A DNA stretch of 64,000 nucleotides from contig NZ_JAEHGC010000011.1 in assembly GCF_016107705.1 (NCBI RefSeq), forward strand, positions 1 to 64,000. Direction: 5' to 3'. This document shows, in pieces, positions 16,231-25,762 of the stretch; the first letter of the stretch is position 1; every line of letters starts with the position of its first letter. The notes below the pieces were generated by a model. That model worked only from the letters and a program-made list of their open reading frames with translations. It was not told where the DNA came from and made no database searches. The DNA comes from Neobacillus cucumis (GTDB taxonomy: Bacteria; Bacillota; Bacilli; Bacillales_B; DSM-18226). The translations under genes and the position numbers were made by a program.

Positions 16231-16275
16231 GAAAAAGTTTTTTATAGTATTTACGTTCGCTTTGTAAAAAAACTG
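16231..16275 (+). repeat. Second copy of a 45-bp hairpin repeat
   Basis: AGTTTTTTA (16236-16244) and TAAAAAAACT (16265-16274) form a stem. The segment between (TAGTATTTACGTTCGCTTTG) is nearly the same as at 3796-3840. Confidence 0.6.
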
Positions 16276-16451
16276 CAAATAAAATTGGAAACGTTAATTT
16301 TTAAAAATTAATTTATAATTAAAAATTCATTAATTTAGAAAATGTATTCATTTATTGTGCTAGATTGTATTTAAATAAAATTGAGGGTTATTCTAACTTT
16401 AAGCGGTTTTTTTAATGCATACACTTCTCTCATTTATAGGAGGACATACCA

Positions 16452-17000
16452 ATGAGTACACGGGAAATCAAGGTCCAAAAACAAGGATGGATTCCTAAAA
16501 AGGAACGTATATGGGTAATCGTGGCGATTCTGATCGCTGCTTTGATCATGCTTTGGGAGATTAAGGGACTATTACAACTTTCATTAACCACCCTGCATAG
16601 CAGGGAGTTTGAGCATACATTTAAAGATTTTGGCTCTAATGCAAGAATTGCCGTATTTTTTGTACTTGCTTATTATGTGCTTCTTCGTGTTATGAAGCTT
16701 CGTCAATTAAAAAGTCAAGTTAAGGTGAAAAAATGGTTATCCACCTTACTACGTTTTGCTCGAAAATGGCATACTCCAGCAGCGATTATCGCCATCGCTT
16801 TTATTGTCGTGCATACGGTAGCTGTCTTTATGCACGGTTTCAAATTTGATTTTAATAATATAAGTGGATTGATTTCCTTGATAGTCCTGCTTCCAGTTCC
16901 TATATCGGGACTATTTCGATATAAGAGGATGGACCGGAAATGGCATTTGCGGTCTGGTATTGCTTTTGGAGTTCTATTTTTAATTCATTCTTTTTTATAA
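16452..17000 (+). CDS. Histidine-rich membrane protein, ferric-reductase/cytochrome-b-like
   Basis: A 182-residue protein with about five helices. Histidines fall in membrane positions: WHTPAAIIAIAFIVVHTVAV and MHG in the middle, WHLRSG and LIHSF in the last helix, an arrangement suited to b-type haem as in ferric-reductase-like domains. It lies divergent from an iron/manganese transporter, which fits a metal-redox role, but haem binding is inference. TAGGAGGA precedes the ATG. Ends in a run resembling a shortened last helix. Confidence 0.6.
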   Translation: MSTREIKVQKQGWIPKKERIWVIVAILIAALIMLWEIKGLLQLSLTTLHSREFEHTFKDFGSNARIAVFFVLAYYVLLRVMKLRQLKSQVKVKKWLSTLLRFARKWHTPAAIIAIAFIVVHTVAVFMHGFKFDFNNISGLISLIVLLPVPISGLFRYKRMDRKWHLRSGIAFGVLFLIHSFL

Positions 17001-17349
17001 AAAAAGTTTTATGACAATTTTAATCAAACGATTTTAACCAAGGGGCGGTTCAGTTATGGGTCAGATCCTCTACTCAGCGAAAGTACAAATTGAATAGTTA
17101 AAAGTTGTAGAGCATTTCCTGTAATGAGGAGTGCTTTTTTATTTTGCAAAATATTGCATTGATTTGTTAATTCGATAATAATATATTAAATAAAGGAAAT
17201 AATTTATTGAAAATCGATAAATTCTAACTTATAATCAATTAAAAAAATTTGTGTGCTTTTTATGAAAAAAAAGCATGGTGGTAAAGCAGGTGAAGGATAA
17301 GTCCATCTTCATAACCATTAAGATTTATCAAGGAATGGAGTGATTCAAA
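17001..17349. other. Intergenic region with repeat scraps
   Basis: TTTTAATCAAACGATTTTAACC (17019-17040 region) is a broken copy of the palindrome found at 10401 and 50965. AAGGGGCGGTTCA and GGGTCAGATCC (17040-17067) are scraps of two other dispersed repeats. No gene is supported. Confidence 0.5.
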
Positions 17350-17733
17350 TTGATAAAAAATATTAGCCTTATAACGGATCAAATTAAAGATTTTTCCTTA
17401 CAAAATATAGAATTCATCGATCGCTTCTATTTGAACTATCAAAATGGGAGTTTTGAAGGCACTTGTTTTCTGGACATCGATTTTATGATTAAGGATCAAG
17501 AAAAACAATATCATGCCTGCTTTCGCTTTTATAACCCTAATCATATCGATTTTGAAAGTTTGGGTACCATTCATCAATTGTCCATTGAGATTTATGATAT
17601 AAGGGATCGAGGTTGGGAAAATAAGATCTATGAAGTAGTAGATTCTGAAGATCATAGCTTACATTTTTATTGTACAGAGATTGAAATTATTTCTTTCAGA
17701 GAAACTCCATATCGCCTTAAATCCTATTTATAA
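17350..17733 (+). CDS. Hypothetical protein, 127 residues
   Basis: A small acidic protein with a beta-rich pattern: FEGTCFLDIDFMIKDQEKQY, CFRFYNPNHIDFESLGTIHQ, LHFYCTEIEIISFRETPY. It reads like a single-domain immunity-type or DUF protein, but no family is recognised. Start is TTG with GGAGTGA 8 bases upstream. It is isolated between repeat scraps. Confidence 0.6.
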   Translation: MIKNISLITDQIKDFSLQNIEFIDRFYLNYQNGSFEGTCFLDIDFMIKDQEKQYHACFRFYNPNHIDFESLGTIHQLSIEIYDIRDRGWENKIYEVVDSEDHSLHFYCTEIEIISFRETPYRLKSYL

Positions 17734-17913
17734 GGGGACCTAATTCACATTTTTGGGGTCAGACCTCACTCGGCTAAAGTTTAAAGCGATAAAGTATAAA
17801 TGAAGAAGACATGACTAAGAGGGTTTGGTCAATGTGGCGGGTTGCTTTCAAGATGAGGGATATTCACGACCTCCTTAAAGGGGACCAAGGGGACGGTTCT
17901 CGCGGCTTTTTGT

Positions 17914-18168
17914 TCCAAATCTGGTTCACTTGTTTTTGGGAGATTAATCGGAACAATTTTTGATATTTCCTTATATCGTATTGGCATACTCGTAATGGCA
18001 TTAGGAGCAATACTTACTACGACAAATGTTCTTTGGTTGGTATTCAGTGGTTTGTTTTTCTTTGCATTTGGAATCTTTGCAAGTAATACAGTGGCAAGTA
18101 ACTGGATCGCAAATAAGGCTCCATCAAATAAACCCTTAAATTTTCTTGTGTTGGTTTGGTTACCATGA
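17914..18168 (+). pseudogene. MFS transporter C-terminal remnant
   Basis: An 84-codon open frame without a start: GRLIGTIFDISLYRIGILVM, then helix LVFSGLFFFAFGIFA and SNTVASNWIANKAP. This is the second half of a major-facilitator drug-type transporter. The 5' side is cut by a GGGGACGGTTCT repeat (17890-17904). An opposite-strand frame across this region is a shadow. Confidence 0.7.
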
Positions 18169-18277
18169 TTGTACCAAAGGGCGGAATGATTTACTATAAT
18201 GGATAAGAGTCTTATAGACATTATAGGACATTTATCCACAAGTAGTACCAGGTACCCGTTAAGGAGATTATGATAAA

Positions 18278-19585
18278 ATGCAAAGAATTGGTGTGGTTGG
18301 ACCGGGGCCGTCTGTAAACCGGATTCTTGAGGTTGCGAGCGAGTTTGAGTCTGAGATTGAGTTTGTCCCATTTGTGTATGAGGATCCACGGGAAGAGGTC
18401 AAGGGGATTATTGAAAGGAATGGTTCCTTGGTTAATGGCTGGTTTTTTTCCGGACCGATTCCTTATATGATTGCAAAGAGTGTTTTGGAACCTGATTCGA
18501 ATATGGGGTATTGCCCGCCAACGGGTTTAAATCTCTATAAATGTTTGTTGCAACTGTTTTTTGATCATGAACTGGTTACAAAAAACGTATCGATTGATAT
18601 GCTTGACACTGAAAAAGTAAACCTTCTGGATAGTCTTTATGAGCTTGGCATTACCAACGAGGATATCCACTTAAAAACCTTTAATGAAGAATATGATCCC
18701 AAAGCGATAACCGATTTCCATCTTCAGTTATGGAGAAAGGGAAAAACAAAGGCCGCCTTTACCTGCTTACATTCGGTTTACCAAGCATTACAGAAGGAAG
18801 GAGTCCCAGTTTACCGGATTTATATGACAAAAATGGAAATAAGGAATGCCATGTCCATGGTGGTTGAGATGGTGAAAGGTTCTTATTTTAAGGAAACTCA
18901 AATTGGCGTTGAGATTATTGAATTAGAACAATTTGACCGAATTGTTGAAAGGGCAACGACACGATATCAATTGCAGCACCTTGAACTCGATATTAAAAAG
19001 GAATTAATCGTATTCAGTGAAAATATCGATGGTTCCCTTTTGGACCATGGTAACGGACGATATCAAATTTTTAGCTCCCGCGGAGCGATTGAAAGGGAAA
19101 TAGATTCATTGAGGGAAATGGTTGAGAAATTGGCTTTGGATCTAAACATTCCCATTGCCGTTGGGATTGGCTTTGGAGAGACCGCCTATTCAGCAGAACT
19201 TAATGCACGCAGGGCTGTTCTGAACTCCAAGGAAAATCCGAATAGGGGTATTGTTGCCATCCAGGAGGATGGGGTCATCATTGAATCATTTGGTAAAATG
19301 GAGGAACTCACCTACGATTACCGTTCCAATGACAAGGATTTATTAGAAAAGCTAAATAAGGTAAATATCAGTATTAAAACTTTTAATAAAATTGGTGCGA
19401 TCGTTCAACGAATGGGTTGGATTAGTTTTACTGCCCAGGATCTAGCTACAAATCTTTCCATGACACCGCGCTATGCTCAACGAATCCTGTCTAATCTATG
19501 TGAAGTAGGGTTGGCTGAATATCATGGGGAAGAGCAGTATTCAAACCGGGGAAGACCTAGGAAAATTTTTACATTGATGATGTAA
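18278..19585 (+). CDS. Transcriptional regulator with GGDEF-like and winged-helix domains
   Basis: A 435-residue protein. Residues 1-190 look like a periplasmic-fold or PrpR-N-like ligand domain (MQRIGVVGPGPSVNRILEVA). Residues ~200-330 resemble a degenerate GGDEF/cyclase fold: LDHGNGRYQIFSSRGAIE in place of GGDEF, and IPIAVGIGFGETAYSAELNA as the second half. Residues ~370-435 are a winged helix (DLATNLSMTPRYAQRILSNL, GLAEYH...RGRPRKIFTL). It lies directly before a peptidase-transporter operon and likely controls it. AAGGAG precedes the ATG. Confidence 0.75.
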   Translation: MQRIGVVGPGPSVNRILEVASEFESEIEFVPFVYEDPREEVKGIIERNGSLVNGWFFSGPIPYMIAKSVLEPDSNMGYCPPTGLNLYKCLLQLFFDHELVTKNVSIDMLDTEKVNLLDSLYELGITNEDIHLKTFNEEYDPKAITDFHLQLWRKGKTKAAFTCLHSVYQALQKEGVPVYRIYMTKMEIRNAMSMVVEMVKGSYFKETQIGVEIIELEQFDRIVERATTRYQLQHLELDIKKELIVFSENIDGSLLDHGNGRYQIFSSRGAIEREIDSLREMVEKLALDLNIPIAVGIGFGETAYSAELNARRAVLNSKENPNRGIVAIQEDGVIIESFGKMEELTYDYRSNDKDLLEKLNKVNISIKTFNKIGAIVQRMGWISFTAQDLATNLSMTPRYAQRILSNLCEVGLAEYHGEEQYSNRGRPRKIFTLMM

Positions 19586-19614
19586 CACTCAACCATTTGT
19601 TGAGTGTTTTTTAT
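19583..19614 (+). terminator. Terminator of the regulator gene
   Basis: AACACTCAAC-CATTT-GTTGAGTGTT followed by TTTT, starting in the stop codon. Confidence 0.85.
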
Positions 19615-19640
19615 TTGTTCGAAAGAGTCTAAAAATTATG

Positions 19641-19690
19641 TTGAAAAAGAAAATTTATAAGTTTATAATAATTTTAACGAACAGTTCGTT
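19641..19690 (+). promoter_or_regulatory. SigA promoter and operator of the M20/AbgT operon
   Basis: TTGAAA (19641-19646), 17 bases, TATAAT (19664-19669). The palindrome AACGAAC-A-GTTCGTT (19676-19690) covers the expected start site; a further TTCG/CGAA half site follows. It is placed for repression and is probably bound by the adjacent regulator. Confidence 0.75.
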
Positions 19691-19737
19691 TGTTGTTCGC
19701 AAATTAAAGTTAATAACGAATCTTGGGGGGTGTTTTC

Positions 19738-20964
19738 ATGAATGGGAAAATGGTAAACAAATGGGTGAATTCCGTAAAGGATGAAGTCATTCAATGGCGC
19801 AGACATCTGCATCAGTATCCCGAACTATCCTATCATGAAGAAAAAACGTCACAATTTGTTTATGACCTATTGTGCTCATTTGAAAATCTGGAGGTGTCCC
19901 GGCCCACGAAAACAAGTGTAATGGCCCGCTTGATTGGCAGTCAGCCCGGACAAGTTCTTGCATTTAGGGCAGATATGGATGCGCTTCCAATTACAGAAGA
20001 AACGAATCTCGACTTTGCTTCGAGGATTCCAGGAGTTATGCATGCATGTGGTCATGATGGACATACCGCCATGCTTTTAGGTGCAGCCAAAATTCTGAGC
20101 CGCTTGAAGGATTCCGTTCAGGGGGAGATTCGCTTTCTTTTTCAGCATGCAGAAGAGGTGCACCCGGGTGGAGCGAAGGAAATGATCCAGGCTGGCGTCT
20201 TGGAAGGGGTTGACCAAATCATTGGTGTCCATCTTATGCCCCATATCCCTGTGGGAAAGATGGGATTCACATACGGTCCTGCCACTGCTTATTCCGATCG
20301 GTTTGATATTAAAATTCAAGGAAGGGGCGGACATGGTTCCGAACCGCACAAGACGATTGATCCGATTGCCGTAGGTTCACAAATTATTACTAATTTGCAG
20401 CATATCGTCTCTAGAAATACGGACCCTATGGATCAATTAGTGATTTCGGTTACCAAGTTTCATGGTGGAGATGCCTATAATGTCATTCCTGATACTGTTT
20501 CTCTAGGTGGAACAGTCCGTATTTTTAACCCTGAGTTACATGGTCAGGTGCGAGGATGGATGGAAAGAGTCATTAAAGGGGTAGCAGAGGCCCATAGTGC
20601 TCAGTATGAATTTGACTATCGATATGGATATAAATCGGTCCTTAATGATGAGCGTATTACAAAAATAATGGAAGATACGGTTTCAGAATCTTTTGGTAAG
20701 GATGCCGTACAGCTTGTTCCGCCAATGATGGGCGGCGAGGATTTCTCGGCCTATTCCCATGAGGTTCCGGCTAGTTTTATTTTGGTAGGAGCAGGAAATG
20801 TTAATAAAGGTACAAATTACCCGCTACACCATCCGCGTTTGATTTTAGATGAAGATGCTCTGGAAAACGGTGTAAGGTTATTTGTTCATGCTGCTGGTAA
20901 ATTTGTTCTACAAGAAACAAATCATGAGGGGGCAAAAGAATGGGCAATCATGCGAAGCAGTTAA
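19738..20964 (+). CDS. M20-family amidohydrolase (peptidase/aminoacylase)
   Basis: A 408-residue metallo-amidohydrolase. Metal ligands appear as FRADMDALPI, MHACGHDGHTAMLLG and QHAEEVHPGG; the dimerisation lid follows (RGGHGSEPHKTIDPI). The family cleaves N-acyl amino acids or dipeptides. The ATG at 19738 follows GGGGGTG; an upstream TTG would contain that site. First gene of a three-gene operon, its 3' end overlapping the transporter gene by 25 bases. Confidence 0.88.
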   Translation: MNGKMVNKWVNSVKDEVIQWRRHLHQYPELSYHEEKTSQFVYDLLCSFENLEVSRPTKTSVMARLIGSQPGQVLAFRADMDALPITEETNLDFASRIPGVMHACGHDGHTAMLLGAAKILSRLKDSVQGEIRFLFQHAEEVHPGGAKEMIQAGVLEGVDQIIGVHLMPHIPVGKMGFTYGPATAYSDRFDIKIQGRGGHGSEPHKTIDPIAVGSQIITNLQHIVSRNTDPMDQLVISVTKFHGGDAYNVIPDTVSLGGTVRIFNPELHGQVRGWMERVIKGVAEAHSAQYEFDYRYGYKSVLNDERITKIMEDTVSESFGKDAVQLVPPMMGGEDFSAYSHEVPASFILVGAGNVNKGTNYPLHHPRLILDEDALENGVRLFVHAAGKFVLQETNHEGAKEWAIMRSS

Positions 20965-22478
20965 AACCAGAACTCCATGAAGAACAAAAACCTGGTTTAT
21001 TTAGTTTTATAGAGAAAGTCGGAAATAAACTTCCTGATCCGTTTTTATTGTTTATCTATTTAATTGGTTTTTTAATGGTAATCAGTGCGATTTTATCTTC
21101 GCTGCACGTTTCAGTCGTAGATCCCATCAAGAAGGAACCGGTTGTGATTAATAACCTGTTAAGTAAGGAAGGGATTCAATGGTTATTGCCGAACATCATC
21201 AAAAATTTCTCCGGGTTTACGCCGTTAGGCTCGATTATTACCCTGATGCTGGGAATTGGTTTAGCTGAGAAAGTAGGGTTATTGGATACGATTATCCGAA
21301 AAATGGCCTTACACGTTTCAGGTAAGTATGCAAGTTATCTTGTTGTATTTATTGCCATCTGCAGTCACATTTCGTCTGATGCCGCCCTTGTGATCATGCC
21401 GCCGCTTGGAGCATTGATTTTCCTTGCCGTAGGAAGACACCCAATTGCCGGCTTATTAGCGACGATTGCTGGGGTTGCATCGGGTTTTACCGCGAATTTT
21501 CTCATTGTTACAACAGATGTTCTGTTGTCCGGAATTAGTACAGAGGTTTCAAAAGGGATTGACCCTAATGTTTCCGTCAGTGTATTAGATAACTGGTTTT
21601 TTATGACTGCATCTGTCGTGATGTTAACATTACTAGCTGGATTTATAACGGATAAGTTTGTCGAACCGCGATTAGGAAAATATGAAGGAAATAGTCAAGT
21701 AAGAATGGAACAGGTGACAAAACAGCAAAATAAAGCATTAAAAGCTACCGGGATTGCCGCCCTTATTTTTATTGCTGTAGTCGTTCTAGCCGTTGCACCA
21801 CATGGCGCGCTGCTGCGTGATCCGGTAACGGACAGTGTGATGCCATCTCCATTTATCTCGGGAATTATTCCAATTATCTTGTTATTCTTTTTGACGGTAT
21901 CCTTAACCTATGGCATTAAAGTAGGGGCTATTAAAGAGCAGAATGATATTCCAAAACTATTAACAGATCCGATTAAACGTTTGGCCGGATTTATTGTAAT
22001 GGTGTTCCCTTTAGCACAGTTTGTTGCCATGTTTAACTATAGTAATATGGGGAAATTTATCGCCTTGGGAATCACAGATATCTTAGAAAATTTACATCTT
22101 AGTGGTATCCCTGTATTTGTTGGCTTAATCTTTTTATCTTCATTTCTTTGCCTGTTTATTGCCAGTGGATCGGCGATTTGGTCGATATTGGCTCCGGTAT
22201 TTATCCCGATGATGATGATTCTTGGATACCATCCTGCCTTCAGCCAAATGATTTTCAGGGTAGCCGATTCATCGATTATTGCGGTCTCGATCGTATCACC
22301 TTTTGTCCCGTTATTTTTAGGGTATTTAAAAGAATATAAGAGTGATGCTAAGCTTGGAACCTATTATTCGTTAATAACACCTTATGTAGTTTCCATTTAT
22401 GTTGTTTGGATTTTGCTGGTTGTTGTTTGGTACGTGCTTGGTTTGCCGATTGGTCCGGGAGTATATCCTAAATTGTAA
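20940..22478 (+). CDS. AbgT-family transporter
   Basis: A 512-residue transporter of the AbgT family with about 12 helices. It starts FSFIEKVGNKLPDPFLLFIY, the conserved AbgT entry, and has SSDAALVIMPPLGALIF and ASGSAIWSILAPVFIPM hairpins typical of the family. E. coli AbgT imports p-aminobenzoyl-glutamate; other members export sulfonamides. Start ATG is 7 bases after GAGGGGG and lies inside the previous gene, so translation is coupled. Flanking M20 hydrolases suggest uptake then cleavage of an acyl amino acid. Confidence 0.88.
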   Translation: MGNHAKQLKPELHEEQKPGLFSFIEKVGNKLPDPFLLFIYLIGFLMVISAILSSLHVSVVDPIKKEPVVINNLLSKEGIQWLLPNIIKNFSGFTPLGSIITLMLGIGLAEKVGLLDTIIRKMALHVSGKYASYLVVFIAICSHISSDAALVIMPPLGALIFLAVGRHPIAGLLATIAGVASGFTANFLIVTTDVLLSGISTEVSKGIDPNVSVSVLDNWFFMTASVVMLTLLAGFITDKFVEPRLGKYEGNSQVRMEQVTKQQNKALKATGIAALIFIAVVVLAVAPHGALLRDPVTDSVMPSPFISGIIPIILLFFLTVSLTYGIKVGAIKEQNDIPKLLTDPIKRLAGFIVMVFPLAQFVAMFNYSNMGKFIALGITDILENLHLSGIPVFVGLIFLSSFLCLFIASGSAIWSILAPVFIPMMMILGYHPAFSQMIFRVADSSIIAVSIVSPFVPLFLGYLKEYKSDAKLGTYYSLITPYVVSIYVVWILLVVVWYVLGLPIGPGVYPKL

Positions 22479-22496
22479 CATAGGAGTTGTTGAGTT

Positions 22497-23753
22497 TTGG
22501 ACGTTAAAGAACTAAGACGTGATTTCCATATCCACCCAGAAGTGGGGTTTTGCGAATTTCGGACCGCATCGAGGGTTGTTGAAATCCTTACCTCCCTTGG
22601 ATATGAAGTTCGTTACGGTAAAGATGCCATCGATGGTGATTCCAGGAGAGGAGTCCCATCGGAAGAGGTATTAGAAGAAGCCTATCAAAGAGCATTGCGT
22701 GATGGGGCAAATCCCGAGATCGTCCGTGCAATGAAAGGCGGCTACACGGCGGTGGTCGGTGTTCTGCCGGGAAAAGAGCCGGGCCCGACGGTTGCTTTCC
22801 GATTTGACATGGATGCTTTACCAATAATGGAAAGCAAGGATGATGAACATTTCCCACAAGCAAATAGATTTCGTTCGATTTATGATGGCAATATGCATGC
22901 GTGCGGGCATGATGGTCATACCGCGATTGGTCTAGGGCTTGCTGAAAAACTTTCGGACCGAAACTTTGCGGGAACCGCTAAGTTGATTTTTCAACCTGCG
23001 GAAGAGGGAGTTCGCGGAGCGTATGCAGTCGTCCAGAAGGGGATTTTGGACGATGTAGATTACCTTTTTTGCCACCATCTCGGTACAGATGTTCCAACAG
23101 GGGAGTTTTGTGCTAGTGCATCAGGGTTCTTGGCTACCACAAAAATGATTGCTCATTTTCATGGCGTTTCTTCTCATGCAGGAGGGGATCCGGAAAAAGG
23201 ACGCAATGCCTTGTTAGGGGCTGCAACTGCCTTATTGAACATTCACGCGATACCGCGTTATAGCAATGGGGTTACCCGTGTGAATGTTGGCTTACTTGAA
23301 GGTGGAAAGGCCGCCAATATTATTCCTGATTATGCAAAAATGATTATCGAAACACGTTCGAGTAAAGAAGAAATCAATGAGAGCTTGGAACAAAGAGTCA
23401 GGACGATTATTGCGAATAGTGCGGCCATGCATGAACTAGACTATGAGATTGAGATAGTTGGAGGAGCCATACCCATTTACTGCGATCCAGAATTAGTTTC
23501 TTTAGCAGTGGATGAGGCAAAACAAGTGGATGGCTTTACATCTGTTAAAGCCGGATCGGATAATGGGCTCGGAAGTGAGGACGCAAGTTTTATGATTAAG
23601 CGTGTCCAGGAGTGCGGTGGAAAAGGAACCTACATGATTATCGGATCGAATCTTCCGGCACCACACCATAATCCTAAATTTGATATTGAAGAAGAAGTTC
23701 TTTCGTATGCAGTAGAACTGCTTTATCGGATTGCCAAGCGGACTCTTCAATAA
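22497..23753 (+). CDS. M20-family amidohydrolase, AbgA/AbgB-like
   Basis: A 418-residue M20 enzyme. Compared with the upstream paralogue it has an insertion after residue 40 (RRGVPSEEVLEEAYQRALRD) found in AbgA-type aminobenzoyl-glutamate hydrolases. Metal motifs: FRFDMDALPI, HACGHDGHTAIGLG, QPAEEGVRGA. Start TTG is taken 10 bases after AGGAG; no in-frame ATG lies nearby. Ends in a strong terminator. It probably pairs with the first M20 enzyme as AbgA pairs with AbgB. Confidence 0.85.
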   Translation: MDVKELRRDFHIHPEVGFCEFRTASRVVEILTSLGYEVRYGKDAIDGDSRRGVPSEEVLEEAYQRALRDGANPEIVRAMKGGYTAVVGVLPGKEPGPTVAFRFDMDALPIMESKDDEHFPQANRFRSIYDGNMHACGHDGHTAIGLGLAEKLSDRNFAGTAKLIFQPAEEGVRGAYAVVQKGILDDVDYLFCHHLGTDVPTGEFCASASGFLATTKMIAHFHGVSSHAGGDPEKGRNALLGAATALLNIHAIPRYSNGVTRVNVGLLEGGKAANIIPDYAKMIIETRSSKEEINESLEQRVRTIIANSAAMHELDYEIEIVGGAIPIYCDPELVSLAVDEAKQVDGFTSVKAGSDNGLGSEDASFMIKRVQECGGKGTYMIIGSNLPAPHHNPKFDIEEEVLSYAVELLYRIAKRTLQ

Positions 23754-23760
23754 TAGCTGA

Positions 23761-23810
23761 AGCCATGTTAGGGTGAGAAAAACCTAACATGGCTATTTAT
23801 TTTTTTACTC
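23761..23810 (+). terminator. Terminator of the M20/AbgT operon
   Basis: AGCCATGTTAGG / CCTAACATGGCT, a 12-bp perfect stem, then TATTTATTTTTTT. Confidence 0.9.
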
Positions 23811-24051
23811 AACTTTTTTTCTTAAAGCCTTGTTATAACTGAGAAAGTAAGATAAAACAGAGCTCTATTGTAGTTGCTTAGAGCCTGTTTGGTTTGAATA
23901 ATTAGCATATATCTTCATTTCATTCGTTTCTCATTTGCGTTTTGTCCATTCCTGAAAAGGGTAACCTGTTAGGACATTCCATCTATACCGCCGTCTTTGA
24001 ATTTTACTTTCATCTATCTCGCCCCTTCTATTGGATTGCCATTAGTACAGA

Positions 24052-24831
24052 CTATGGAGACAACTTGAAAGTATCTCTTAAGTGACAGGCTAAATGGATT
24101 TTCAACATGTCTTCGGTACGATCAAAGCTCAATTTCAATCGTTCTTCTATTTTTCTTAACCGTTGATACAATGTATTAATATGAATATTTAATTTCTCCG
24201 CCGCCTCTTTTGCTGATTTATTGGAAGCGATATAGATGGTAAGAGTTTTTTCTAATTCATGGGTTTGGGCTTTATCGGTACGAAGGCGTGAAAAAATTTC
24301 TTCTGTAAAATTAATGATTTCCTGAGTGGAATAATTCAGGAAAAAACGATTCACCCCAATATCTTCATAACTTACAAACCCTGGAGTATTTCTATTTACT
24401 AAAAAGGAAAGGGCTTTGTTTGCTTCATTATAACTCTTTGCAATGTCTCCAATATTTTGATAAGGCGCTCCAATTCCACCATATAACATCTCTTTCTCGG
24501 TTCTTTCCCATTCTTTAATAATCGTTCCTAAGTGATGAACAATGGTATTGACGTAGGTTAAATCATGTACCGAAATTAGCAGTGTTATTTTATTGTGAAA
24601 GGCAAAAACAAGTTTATTGATATTCAGAAGTTCTTGATTTATTTTTGATAATAATCGTTGAGTTCTTGCTTCTACTTTGTAGGGCTCGAGAGAACTCGAA
24701 ATCTCACATAAAACAACAAATGCAAAAGATGAAAATTTAAAGTTAAATTGATGTGCTGCAAAATCCTGAGTACCTTCATAGGGTAAAGGAGGAACACAGA
24801 AAACAATTAGACGGAGAAGTGTATGTATCCC
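24052..24831 (-). pseudogene. N-terminally truncated PucR/CdaR-type regulator
   Basis: The frame is open for 260 codons back to an in-frame stop at 24832-24834, but its first in-frame ATG is far inside (24489). Residues near the end are a PucR-type helix-turn-helix: ELEKTLTIYIASNKSAKEAA, ...LNIHINTLYQRLRKIEERL. Upstream it has the GGDEF-like activator domain of the CdaR family. The N-terminal sensor of the usual ~500-residue protein is gone, so the gene is most likely dead. Confidence 0.75.
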
Positions 24832-24886
24832 TTATCCCACCTGAAAGCAAACCTGAACCTATAAAAAGGGTCTAGGGAAATATCTG

Positions 24887-24916
24887 CAAAAGGAGAGGTT
24901 AAAGTCTCTCCTTTTG
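24887..24916 (-). terminator. Hairpin after the DUF3885 gene
   Basis: CAAAAGGAGAG / CTCTCCTTTTG, an 11-bp stem with an eight-base loop, about 40 bases after the DUF3885 stop. Poor T-tract. Confidence 0.55.
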
Positions 24917-24957
24917 GTATACTTTCCGTAATAAATGGCGGTCCGCTTATACAACAT

Positions 24958-25596
24958 TCAATTAAATACCTGGTCAATTTCAGGTTTGTCATAATCTAAA
25001 ATCCAGGCATTGTATTTTTTATAAATATCTCTTATTGAATCGGGGGAAGGTGCTAACAAATCACAACCCCTGTCATCGTAGACGTGAAAGATGGTTTTCC
25101 TGTTAATATTAATGAAGTAAACTCTATGGAAAATACTCGGTTTCAAACCGAGATCTTGATTGCATATTGCTTTTAATAATGGGACATACTTAAAATCGGA
25201 TGTTTTGCATTTTAGAGTAAATCTATGAGTTTTGTATTTGCCTTCTTCATCATCTTCTGGAAAAATATAAGGCAATACTTGATGTTTTAATTTAAACAAT
25301 AATGATCTTTTAACATAGGGGGAGTAGTTCTTTAGCTGCTGTCGAAAGTTTTTCCCTTTATTAAAATCATTTACATCTATTACGACAAGTATATCTTCTG
25401 TTGGAGAATGTATGGCTTCGCATAAAGTAATAGCCCTTTTATAACACCCCAGTACATATGGGGTGTTTGGGTAATCATATTCCCTTTTCCACTCTACCCC
25501 AAGTTCAAAGCGTATCCCAATATCCCAGCTATAAAACAAAGGCGGCCTAAGCTCTAAATGGGGGAATGTTTTGTGCATAAAATCGTTTAACTGCAT
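24958..25596 (-). CDS. DUF3885 domain protein
   Basis: A 212-residue soluble protein of the DUF3885 type: begins with a segment RPPLFYSWDIGIRFELGV, then RAITLCEAIHSPTEDILVVI and ends VYDDRGCDLLAPSPDSIRDIYKKYNAWILDYD split across the last third, a hallmark of the family. Many copies exist in Bacillaceae, often as orphan genes near toxin-immunity regions. No partner is adjacent. The start has no strong ribosome site (TGAGGTGTTGAGATG). Confidence 0.8.
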   Translation of the reverse strand: MQLNDFMHKTFPHLELRPPLFYSWDIGIRFELGVEWKREYDYPNTPYVLGCYKRAITLCEAIHSPTEDILVVIDVNDFNKGKNFRQQLKNYSPYVKRSLLFKLKHQVLPYIFPEDDEEGKYKTHRFTLKCKTSDFKYVPLLKAICNQDLGLKPSIFHRVYFININRKTIFHVYDDRGCDLLAPSPDSIRDIYKKYNAWILDYDKPEIDQVFN

Positions 25597-25728
25597 CTCA
25601 ACACCTCATCGTTACAATTTGTATCGGTTTAACTGAAATGAATTTGGACTGATGTAGACTATCATACGTTTCTGTCATTTCAAATACAAATGATGTTGGC
25701 AGCTATAAAAAGTAAAATAATCAAACAA

Positions 25729-25762
25729 AAAAATCGCCTGAAGGCCCATCCTTTAAGCGATT
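25729..25762 (-). terminator. Terminator of the EamA transporter gene
   Basis: On the minus strand AATCGCTTAAAGG ... CCTTCAGGCGATT with two non-canonical pairs, then seven T. The stem starts within the stop region of the transporter gene. Confidence 0.7.

Noticed and set aside
17829..18389. 186-codon minus-strand frame
   Set aside because: Composition (TQSQTQTRSQ) is that of a shadow; the plus strand holds an MFS remnant and the start of the regulator gene.
23811..24051. tRNA or small RNA between the AbgT operon and the PucR remnant
   Set aside because: No cloverleaf, promoter or terminator pattern could be made out.
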